Shown here: piece by piece, positions 1 to 4,933 of the stretch | Numbering within the stretch: the first letter of the stretch is position 1 | Layout of the letters: every line of letters begins with the position of its first letter | DNA from: Ruminococcus sp. | GTDB lineage: Bacteria; Bacillota; Clostridia; Oscillospirales; Acutalibacteraceae | NCBI GenBank assembly: GCA_023667385.1 | Contig: JAMPAE010000035.1 | Coordinates: forward strand, 1 to 10,744 | Reading direction: 5' to 3' | DNA: 10,744 bases | Made by a program: the position numbers and the translations under genes | Notes under the pieces: model-generated | What the model was told of the DNA's origin: nothing | Database searches by the model: none | What the model saw: only the letters and a program-made list of their open reading frames with translations

Positions 1-27
1 GTATAACAAAGTTGATATAATGATAAA

Positions 28-69
28 AACCGCTTTATATGAGCAGATGAGTGTTCATATAAAGCGGTT
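28..69 (-). terminator. Rho-independent terminator of the RlmA-family gene
   Basis: A perfect 15-bp inverted repeat (28-42 with 55-69) encloses a 12-base loop. Read on the minus strand it is followed by a T-run (TTTTTATCATT). It starts only 3 bases after the methyltransferase stop codon, so it terminates that gene. The plus-strand side also has a T-rich flank (GTTTCATTT), so weaker termination of anything arriving from the left is possible. Confidence 0.85.
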
Positions 70-72
70 GTT

Positions 73-885
73 TCATTTCCTATAAATGCACAGCACAAAC
101 TCGACGGTGGTTTCAAATGTATCAAACTTGTCAAGCTTTGCCTTGTCATGAGGGCTTGTTCGATAGTAATAAGGTGTCATTTGAAACAGACTTTGCAGGT
201 CATTGTTAGAGCACAGCGTGATTTTTTCGCTGACCTTGATTTTGCGTGTGAGCTTCAAATCAGCGGTTTCAGGCGCTTTCTCGTCATTTTTATAAGGTGT
301 TTCATAAATTGCTTGCTTCAGCTCAAAAAGGTGGTTTTCGCCCGGTATAACCGAAATCAAAACGCCGTCAGGCTTGAGTATGCGTGAAAATTCGCTTTCA
401 TGAAACGGCGCAAACAGATGAAATGCAACGTCAATGCTTTCGCTCGCAAGCGGAATGTGCGCAAGGTTGGCAACAAAAAATGAGGCGTTCAGCTTCCTTT
501 TTGCCGCAAGGCGTACCATCTCTTTGGAAATGTCAAACCCGAACAATTCACCGTCCACTTTTTCAAGCACCTTTTTGCTGTAATATCCCTCACCGCAGCA
601 AATGTCAAGCATTGTGGGATGCTCCTTTTTCAGTGAGATGATGCAGTCTGTGAGAGCATCTGCCAGCACGGAAAAGTATTCCTTTGTGAGAAAATTCTGT
701 CGTGAGCGAGCCATCTCTTTATTGTCGCCAATCAGCTCGCCGCTTTTGTGCTTACCAACCAACATATTTACGTAGCCGTCTTTAGCCTTGTCGAAGCAGT
801 GGCCGTTTTCACATTTCAGGCTGCCGCTGATGTCGCTGAGGCTGCCTGAGCAAACAGGGCAGAGAAGTATATTTTCAGTTTTCAT
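73..885 (-). CDS. RlmA-family 23S rRNA (guanine-N1)-methyltransferase
   Basis: This is a 270-residue protein of the RlmA/RrmA/TlrB family, which methylates N1 of a guanine in hairpin 35 of 23S rRNA using S-adenosylmethionine. The N-terminal zinc finger is visible as C9, C12, C25 and H29, followed by the family signature FDKAKDGYVNML (31-42). The SAM-binding motif I is LDICCGEGY (93-101), with an acidic residue D118 ending the next strand. Length is normal for the family. Enterobacterial RlmA(I) modifies G745, whereas Gram-positive RlmA(II)/TlrB modifies G748 and in some hosts adds tylosin resistance; the host type suggests G748, but this is inference. The start codon follows AAGGTG by 6 bases. 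The gene is monocistronic, divergent from ybaK, and closed by a hairpin terminator. Confidence 0.9.
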   Translation of the reverse strand: MKTENILLCPVCSGSLSDISGSLKCENGHCFDKAKDGYVNMLVGKHKSGELIGDNKEMARSRQNFLTKEYFSVLADALTDCIISLKKEHPTMLDICCGEGYYSKKVLEKVDGELFGFDISKEMVRLAAKRKLNASFFVANLAHIPLASESIDVAFHLFAPFHESEFSRILKPDGVLISVIPGENHLFELKQAIYETPYKNDEKAPETADLKLTRKIKVSEKITLCSNNDLQSLFQMTPYYYRTSPHDKAKLDKFDTFETTVEFVLCIYRK

Positions 886-901
886 AAATTCACCTTTTTT
901 G

Positions 902-930
902 TTGAAAAAAAATCCTTTTTATGTTACTAT
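902..930 (+). promoter_or_regulatory. Sigma-A-type promoter for ybaK-DUF1836
   Basis: TTGAAA (902-907) and TACTAT (925-930) are separated by 17 bases, and TGT just before the -10 box gives an extended -10. The predicted start is near 937. A perfect 12-bp palindrome (TACTATATAGTA, 932-943) sits directly downstream, overlapping both the start site and the -10 box of the divergent promoter. Confidence 0.65.
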
Positions 931-939
931 CTACTATAT

Positions 940-968
940 AGTATACTTGAAACAGCGAAAATAGTCAA
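940..968 (-). promoter_or_regulatory. Sigma-A-type promoter for the RlmA-family gene
   Basis: On the minus strand TTGACT (968-963) and TATACT (945-940) are separated by exactly 17 bases. Both boxes are close to consensus. The predicted start is near 933, about 50 bases before the start codon. The elements interleave with the plus-strand ybaK promoter. Confidence 0.7.
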
Positions 969-985
969 TTTTTTAAGGTGATAGA

Positions 986-1468
986 ATGTCAAAGGATAAA
1001 ACGGTCAAGACCAATGCCATGCGTATTCTTGATAAAAATAAGATTGCGTACCGTGTGAACTTTTATGAATGTGATGAGTTTATTGACGGAATACACATTG
1101 CGGATAAGCTGTCACAGCCTTATGAAATTTCATTCAAAACGCTTGTCACAACAGGCAAGAGCGGCGAGCATTATGTTTTTGCACTTCCCGTTGACAAGGA
1201 AATCGACATGAAGAAGGCCGCTAAGGCTGTTGGCGAAAAGAACATTGAAATGGTGCACGTCAAGGACATCAAAGCTCTCACGGGATACATTCGTGGCGGC
1301 TGCACATCAATCGGCATGAAGAAGAACTTCAAAACGGTCATTGACGCTTCGGCATTGCGCTTTGACGAGATCATTATCAGCGGCGGTGCGCTCGGCGTTC
1401 AGCTCATGCTTTCACCGAACGATCTTGTTAAGGTTACAGGCGGAAAAACTGAAGATATTATTAAATAA
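986..1468 (+). CDS. ybaK: Cys-tRNA(Pro)/Cys-tRNA(Cys) deacylase, YbaK/EbsC family
   Basis: This 160-residue protein has the single-domain YbaK fold. It hydrolyses Cys-tRNA(Pro), a mischarging product of prolyl-tRNA synthetase, and acts in trans in the cytoplasm. Visible family features are the invariant lysine K51 in FKTLVTT (corresponding to the catalytic Lys46 of Haemophilus YbaK), the VFALPVDKEID strand (64-74) and the glycine-rich loop GYIRGGCTSIG (100-110), which shapes the pocket. Length is typical. The start is set by AAGGTG at 975-980 with a 5-base spacer. The DUF1836 gene follows after 12 bases and is probably co-transcribed. The family assignment is secure; the exact tRNA preference is not shown by the sequence. 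Confidence 0.92.
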   Translation: MSKDKTVKTNAMRILDKNKIAYRVNFYECDEFIDGIHIADKLSQPYEISFKTLVTTGKSGEHYVFALPVDKEIDMKKAAKAVGEKNIEMVHVKDIKALTGYIRGGCTSIGMKKNFKTVIDASALRFDEIIISGGALGVQLMLSPNDLVKVTGGKTEDIIK

Positions 1469-1480
1469 GGGGTGCTTGCT

Positions 1481-2053
1481 ATGTTAGAGAAAATTCCCGG
1501 AACACAGCTTGAATTTGAAGATGGATTTGAAAAAAAGGCGTTTGCGGTGCTGACTCCGTTGCTTTCTGTCACAAGGGGGCTTACCCTCGGTCAGATAAGC
1601 GAGGTAACAGGCTTGCAGGGCTCAACAATACAAAACTGGATTAAGCGTGGCTGGGTTGCTAATCCGAGAAATAAGCGCTATGCCGAAAGGCAGGTTGCAC
1701 GAATTATTATTATTAATATGCTCAAGCCATGCCTTCAGCTTGAACAGATCATCGACCTCATGGCATATGTCAACGGCAGCGTTGAGGATGATTCCGATGA
1801 CATCATTTCGGATAAGCAGCTATTTAACATTCTTTGCTATGTTATCTATCTTGCGGATAAAGAGCAGTCGTTTGACAAAGATGAAATCAAAACAGTCATT
1901 GAAGCCGCTCTCAGCGATTATAAAGGTCCTGCCGCTGATTCAAAAGAAAGGCTTTCGCAGGCTTTGCTTGTGATGGCACTGGCTTATCTTTCGGCAAAAA
2001 TTCAGGCTGAAGCTGAAAAAGAGCTGAAAAAGATTTTGCCGCTTAAAGCGTAA
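1481..2053 (+). CDS. DUF1836 protein with MerR-like helix-turn-helix
   Basis: This predicted 190-residue cytoplasmic protein matches the DUF1836 family found widely in Firmicutes; no biochemical role is known to me. Residues around 30-60 form a helix-turn-helix (GLTLGQISEVTGLQGSTIQN, then a WIKRGW turn and an NKRYAERQV segment), resembling the DNA-binding domain of MerR-like regulators. The C-terminal half is helical, with an acidic stretch (VEDDSDD) and a lysine/glutamate-rich end, so it may be a dimerisation or ligand part. ATG at 1481 is chosen over an in-frame GTG at 1472 because the Shine-Dalgarno AAGGGG (1467-1472) lies 8 bases before the ATG and overlaps the GTG. It follows ybaK by 12 bases. 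A DNA-binding role is inferred from the fold pattern only. Confidence 0.8.
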   Translation: MLEKIPGTQLEFEDGFEKKAFAVLTPLLSVTRGLTLGQISEVTGLQGSTIQNWIKRGWVANPRNKRYAERQVARIIIINMLKPCLQLEQIIDLMAYVNGSVEDDSDDIISDKQLFNILCYVIYLADKEQSFDKDEIKTVIEAALSDYKGPAADSKERLSQALLVMALAYLSAKIQAEAEKELKKILPLKA

Positions 2054-2063
2054 TTGTTACAAA

Positions 2064-2100
2064 AGTTTAATAAATCAAAGTGTATATTTTTGATTAAACT
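2064..2100. repeat. AT-rich inverted repeat with two alternative pairings
   Basis: AGTTTAAT (2064-2071) pairs with ATTAAACT (2093-2100), while AATCAAA (2073-2079) can instead pair with TTTGATT (2089-2095). The two stems exclude each other. There is no T-run after it, so it is a poor terminator for the DUF1836 gene. It ends just upstream of the -35 box at 2102, so it could also be an operator or the 3'-end fold of the upstream mRNA. Confidence 0.35.
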
Positions 2101-2101
2101 G

Positions 2102-2130
2102 TTGAAATCATCGTGCAGATGGTGTATAAT
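2102..2130 (+). promoter_or_regulatory. Strong sigma-A-type promoter of the 43-residue protein gene
   Basis: TTGAAA (2102-2107) is followed after exactly 17 bases by a perfect TATAAT (2125-2130). The predicted start is near 2137, giving a leader of about 24 bases that carries the Shine-Dalgarno site. Confidence 0.75.
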
Positions 2131-2160
2131 ATTACCAGCATAGCAAAGGAGGAACCAACT

Positions 2161-2292
2161 ATGAAAGATATTTTCAATAAAATCGAAAAGTTCTTTACAG
2201 GATTGTGGAATTATCTTTATAAATTCCTTGCTCATATTTTCGGAGAAGACGTCAACGATAACTGGACTGTTGAACCGCCGTTTAACGGCTGA
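2161..2292 (+). CDS. 43-residue amphipathic small protein, function unknown
   Basis: A 43-codon reading frame begins with MKDIFNKIEKFF and ends with WTVEPPFNG. I do not recognise it. The first 28 residues are rich in F, I, L, W and Y at helix-like spacing (I4, F5, I8, F11, F12, L15, W16, L19, Y20, L23, I26, F27) mixed with K and E, so they can form an amphipathic, possibly membrane-surface, helix. The remaining 15 residues are acidic to neutral and proline-containing. There is no signal peptide cleavage site or cysteine. Expression signals are unusually good: the consensus-like promoter at 2102-2130, AAAGGAGGAA at 2145-2154 with a 6-base spacer to the ATG, and a terminator 20 bases after the stop. 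It therefore looks like a real, well-expressed, single-gene unit. Function could be membrane-associated, regulatory or toxic; none of these is shown. Confidence 0.72.
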   Translation: MKDIFNKIEKFFTGLWNYLYKFLAHIFGEDVNDNWTVEPPFNG

Positions 2293-2310
2293 GATTATAT
2301 AGAAAATCAG

Positions 2311-2341
2311 GGGGCAGACTTATGTGTCTGCCTTGTTTTTT
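2311..2341 (+). terminator. Rho-independent terminator of the small protein gene
   Basis: GGCAGAC (2313-2319) pairs with GTCTGCC (2326-2332) around the loop TTATGT, with two more G-U pairs possible at the base, followed by TTGTTTTTTA. It separates the small gene from rimM. Because rimM has no obvious -35 box of its own, some read-through may feed it. Confidence 0.85.
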
Positions 2342-2367
2342 AGTATATTATAGTTAGGATTTGGCTT

Positions 2368-2889
2368 ATGATAAAGAATTATCTTGAAATCGGTAAAATT
2401 GTCAGCACGCACGGCATCAAAGGTGAGGTCAGAGTTCAACCGTGGTGTGACAGCCCTGAATTTATGAAAAAGTTCAAAACGCTTTATTTTGACAGTAAGG
2501 GCGAAAAATCAATTGCTGTCAAGGCTTGCCGTCCGCACGGAAACATTGTGATTTTGATGCTTGACGGGGTAGATACGGTTGAAAAAGCGCAGTCGCTTCG
2601 CAACAAGGTTTTGTTCATGAACCGCAAGGACGCCAATCTGCCGAAGGACAAGTTCTTTATTCAGGATCTCATCGACTGCACTGTCATTGATGCAGATGAT
2701 GAAACCGTGAAATACGGCACGCTGACAGACGTAAGTGAAACCGGTGCAAACGATGTTTGGTACATCACCGCAGAAAACGGGAGGGAGTACCTCATTCCGG
2801 CAATCAAGCAGGTTGTTATTGACACGGACGTTGAAGCCGGCATTATAAAAATCAGACCGTTGAAAGGAATTTTTAACGATGAGGATTGA
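2368..2889 (+). CDS. rimM: 16S rRNA processing / 30S maturation factor RimM
   Basis: RimM is a 173-residue assembly factor that binds ribosomal protein S19 and helps mature the 3' domain of 16S rRNA in the 30S subunit. The N-terminal RimM barrel (about 1-85) carries the conserved YLEIGKIVSTHGIKGEVRV segment (5-23). The C-terminal PRC-barrel (about 95-170) shows FFIQDLIDCTV, the NDVWYIT strand and a terminal IRPLKGIF stretch that matches the usual family C-terminus. Length is normal. AGGAT lies 7 bases before the ATG. The last 11 bases overlap the start of trmD, which implies translational coupling. In many bacteria rpsP lies just upstream; here a terminator and a small orphan gene are found instead. 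Confidence 0.95.
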   Translation: MIKNYLEIGKIVSTHGIKGEVRVQPWCDSPEFMKKFKTLYFDSKGEKSIAVKACRPHGNIVILMLDGVDTVEKAQSLRNKVLFMNRKDANLPKDKFFIQDLIDCTVIDADDETVKYGTLTDVSETGANDVWYITAENGREYLIPAIKQVVIDTDVEAGIIKIRPLKGIFNDED

Positions 2890-3610
2890 TATACTGACGC
2901 TGTTCCCAGAAATGTGCGAAACGGTGCTTTCTGAAAGCATCATCGGCAGGGCAAGAAAAAATGACCTTGTGGAAATTCATTGCCGCCAAATCAGAGATTA
3001 CACGGCGGATAAGCACAGGCGTGTTGACGATTCGCCATATGGCGGCGGAATGGGCATGATCATGCAGGTTCAGCCGATTTATGATTGCTTCAAATCGCTT
3101 TGTGAGGAAATCGGCGAGCGACCGCATTTGATTTATATGTCTCCTCAAGGGCAAACGCTGACGCAGGAAAAGGTGCGTGAGCTTTCGCAAATGAAGAACA
3201 TCGCTTTGCTTTGCGGTCATTATGAGGGCATCGACGAGCGTATTATCGAAGAAATTGTTGACGAGGAAATCTCCGTTGGCGATTACGTGCTCACCGGCGG
3301 CGAATTGCCTGCGCTGATTGTTGCCGACAGCGTTTCAAGAATGCTTCCCGGCGTGCTTTCTGATGAATCATGTTTCACTGAAGAAAGCCATTTCAGCGGA
3401 CTTTTGGAATATCCGCAATATACACGTCCGCTTGAATGGAAAGGCAGAAAAGTGCCCGATGTTTTGCTTTCAGGGCATCATGCAAACATTGAAAAGTTCA
3501 GGCGTGAAAAAGCACTTGAAAGAACCTTTTTGCGCCGACCCGATATGATAGAAAGTGTCGAACTTTCAAAAACAGACCTTGAATTTTTGAAAACGCTGAA
3601 GGACGAATGA
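2879..3610 (+). CDS. trmD: tRNA (guanine37-N1)-methyltransferase TrmD
   Basis: TrmD (243 residues) makes m1G37 next to the anticodon and so prevents +1 frameshifting. It is an essential, dimeric SPOUT enzyme with a trefoil knot. Visible signatures are VDDSPYGGGMGM (49-60), YMSPQGQTL (86-94), the knot segments LLCGHYEGIDERI (110-122) and EISVGDYVLTGGE (130-142), Arg154 in VSRMLPGVL, and GLLEYPQYTRP (174-184). Length and residue numbering match the enterobacterial enzymes up to Arg154, which supports the start at 2879 inside rimM. The residue at 169, where the catalytic Asp sits in the enterobacterial enzyme, reads as Glu here. No rplS follows and I see no clear terminator in the roughly 180 bases after the stop. 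Confidence 0.95.
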   Translation: MRIDILTLFPEMCETVLSESIIGRARKNDLVEIHCRQIRDYTADKHRRVDDSPYGGGMGMIMQVQPIYDCFKSLCEEIGERPHLIYMSPQGQTLTQEKVRELSQMKNIALLCGHYEGIDERIIEEIVDEEISVGDYVLTGGELPALIVADSVSRMLPGVLSDESCFTEESHFSGLLEYPQYTRPLEWKGRKVPDVLLSGHHANIEKFRREKALERTFLRRPDMIESVELSKTDLEFLKTLKDE

Positions 3611-3790
3611 CACATTTTATTTTGATTTATTTGTGAAAAACAACGAGATTATCTACGAATGTCAATGAACTTTGGCAGCTAAGTTGTGCATACTGCCTTG
3701 TAAGTGAAAATAAATGTAGTAAAACTGCACAAATTTTAAGTTTCAATTTAACCAATGTTTAGGCTTGCAACCAAAATGCTGATTTACCCA

Positions 3791-3818
3791 TTGACGCAGA
3801 TTCTTTTTGTGGTATAAT
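3791..3818 (+). promoter_or_regulatory. Sigma-A-type promoter for ptsH
   Basis: TTGACG (3791-3796) and a perfect TATAAT (3813-3818) are 16 bases apart. The predicted start near 3825 gives a leader of about 38 bases. No cre-like operator is evident over the promoter. Confidence 0.7.
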
Positions 3819-3862
3819 AAGCAATAACAAATTAAATATATTTTTGTGTGGGAGATATAGAT

Positions 3863-4126
3863 ATGTTTGTAAAAGATGTTAAAGTTCAGAATCAGGTCGG
3901 TCTTCATGCTCGTCCTGCCACTTTCTTCATTCAGAAGGCTAATGAATTCAAGTCATCAATTTGGGTTGAAAAAGAGGAGAGACGAGTGAATGCTAAGAGC
4001 CTTCTCGGTGTGCTTTCTCTCGGTATCATGGGCGGTACTGATATTCGTATTATTGCCGGCGGCCCGGATGAAGAAACAGCAGTAGAGGAACTTGTGAAGC
4101 TTGTTGAATCAGGCTTTGCCGATTAA
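3863..4126 (+). CDS. ptsH: Phosphocarrier protein HPr
   Basis: HPr is the small cytoplasmic phosphocarrier of the sugar phosphotransferase system. It passes phosphate from enzyme I to the sugar-specific EIIA at a histidine and, in Firmicutes, is also phosphorylated on a serine by HPr kinase to act as CcpA co-repressor. With the ATG at 3863 (GGGAGA at 3850-3855, 7-base spacer) the protein has 87 residues, the active histidine in GLHARPA falls at position 15 and the regulatory serine in NAKSLLG at 46. Both are the canonical numbers, which argues against an in-frame GTG at 3848. Having both residues makes it HPr and not the Crh paralogue. ptsI is not adjacent; the gene stands alone between its promoter and a hairpin, although the ANTAR gene downstream may depend on read-through. 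Confidence 0.95.
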   Translation: MFVKDVKVQNQVGLHARPATFFIQKANEFKSSIWVEKEERRVNAKSLLGVLSLGIMGGTDIRIIAGGPDEETAVEELVKLVESGFAD

Positions 4127-4141
4127 TCTTAACTTGCTACT

Positions 4142-4178
4142 AAAGCACATCGTGAAAAGCGATGTGCTTTGTTGTTTT
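4142..4178 (+). terminator. Rho-independent terminator after ptsH, possibly partial
   Basis: A perfect 11-bp stem (4142-4152 with 4160-4170) encloses a 7-base loop, followed by GTTGTTTT. The T-run is broken by two G residues, so it may be leaky. This matters because the next gene has no clear promoter of its own. Confidence 0.8.
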
Positions 4179-4233
4179 CAACAAGGCTAAGGGGGATGAC
4201 TTCCCAAGGCTTCACAGAACGGGGGAGAGTTGA

Positions 4234-4770
4234 TTGAGAAAAGTAATCGTTGCGGCAGCAAGCTCAAAATTTTCTGCCACACTGGAAAAACTTCTCGGTC
4301 AAGGCGACATCAGCGTTCAGCTTTTCTGCAAAAGCGGCAGCGAAGTTCTCTCACTTCAAAATGATGTTGATGACGCAGTTCTTGTTTGCGGACCGCTTAA
4401 GGACATTCCCGCAATTTACCTTGCACGTCAAATTCCCGAAAGTTGGGATGCTGTTCTGCTTTTGGATTCCAATCAGCCGTTCCCTTATTATGTCAGCAAT
4501 ATTACGCCGATCACTTTGCCTGTTAACCGAATGGAGTTTCTTGAAACAGTGCGTTCGATTGCTGAAGAATTTGCGCAAACATTCGCATCAAAAACCACTG
4601 CAAAGCTCATGAGAAACGATGAGGATAAAGAGGTCATTGAGCGTGCAAAACGGAAAATTATGACCGAACGTGGGATTTCTGAGGGCGATGCACACAAGCT
4701 GCTTCAGCGATACAGCATGAACCTGGGCATCAGCATGGTTGCATCAGCAATGAGATTCATCGGCGAATAG
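4234..4770 (+). CDS. ANTAR-domain RNA-binding regulator with degenerate receiver
   Basis: This 178-residue cytoplasmic regulator ends in an ANTAR domain (about 131-176), recognisable by AKRKIM (138-143), RGISEGDA (146-153), LLQRYSM (156-162) and the closing MVASAMRFI. ANTAR domains bind paired RNA hairpins and prevent transcription termination (as in NasR, AmiR, EutV). The N-terminal part (about 1-115) has the strand/helix rhythm of a receiver, but the acidic pair normally after strand 1 is replaced by AAASS (7-11), the phospho-acceptor position reads VCG near 51-53, and the usual Lys-Pro turn is LPVN (95-98). It is therefore probably not controlled by phosphorylation. The start is TTG at 4234, supported by GGGGGAG at 4221-4227; no in-frame ATG fits. 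Its RNA targets and signal are unknown. Confidence 0.85.
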   Translation: MRKVIVAAASSKFSATLEKLLGQGDISVQLFCKSGSEVLSLQNDVDDAVLVCGPLKDIPAIYLARQIPESWDAVLLLDSNQPFPYYVSNITPITLPVNRMEFLETVRSIAEEFAQTFASKTTAKLMRNDEDKEVIERAKRKIMTERGISEGDAHKLLQRYSMNLGISMVASAMRFIGE

Positions 4771-4811
4771 AATTTTTGCAGCAGAAAATGAAATTTTTAT
4801 TCAGTAAAATC

Positions 4812-4845
4812 TTGACAAGTTATCTCAACAGGCATATGATATAAT
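4812..4845 (+). promoter_or_regulatory. Promoter for ilvE with two overlapping -10 boxes
   Basis: A perfect TTGACA (4812-4817) is followed after 17 bases by TATGAT (4835-4840). Immediately after, TATAAT (4840-4845) is preceded by TGA (4837-4839), forming an extended -10 that would not need the -35 box. Either or both could be used, giving starts about 5 bases apart. The leader to the ATG is only about 80 bases. Confidence 0.7.
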
Positions 4846-4933
4846 TTAAAGATTCAGTTTAGACTGTTTCGATGCATTTTTTGAAAAAATTAAACACAAT
4901 AGCCATAATTAACAGAAAGAGAAGTGTTTTAAC

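Noticed and set aside
2509..2943. Open frame of about 144 codons on the minus strand across rimM/trmD
   Set aside because: It overlaps two certain genes and has no family resemblance.
3684..3732. 7-bp inverted repeat TTGTGCA/TGCACAA and a 5-bp GGCAG/CTGCC stem in the trmD-ptsH gap
   Set aside because: They are short, widely spaced and without a T-run; not enough to call a terminator or small RNA.
3755..3817. 20-codon hydrophobic frame upstream of ptsH
   Set aside because: It has no Shine-Dalgarno site and runs through the ptsH -35 and -10 boxes.
4191..4205. Possible small hairpin GGGGG/TTCCC before the ANTAR gene as an ANTAR target
   Set aside because: It depends on two G-U pairs, gives a 5-base loop and not the hexaloop expected for ANTAR sites, and no second matching hairpin follows.
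4846..4933. T-box or other riboswitch ahead of ilvE
   Set aside because: The leader is too short and contains no specifier/antiterminator-like fold or terminator.
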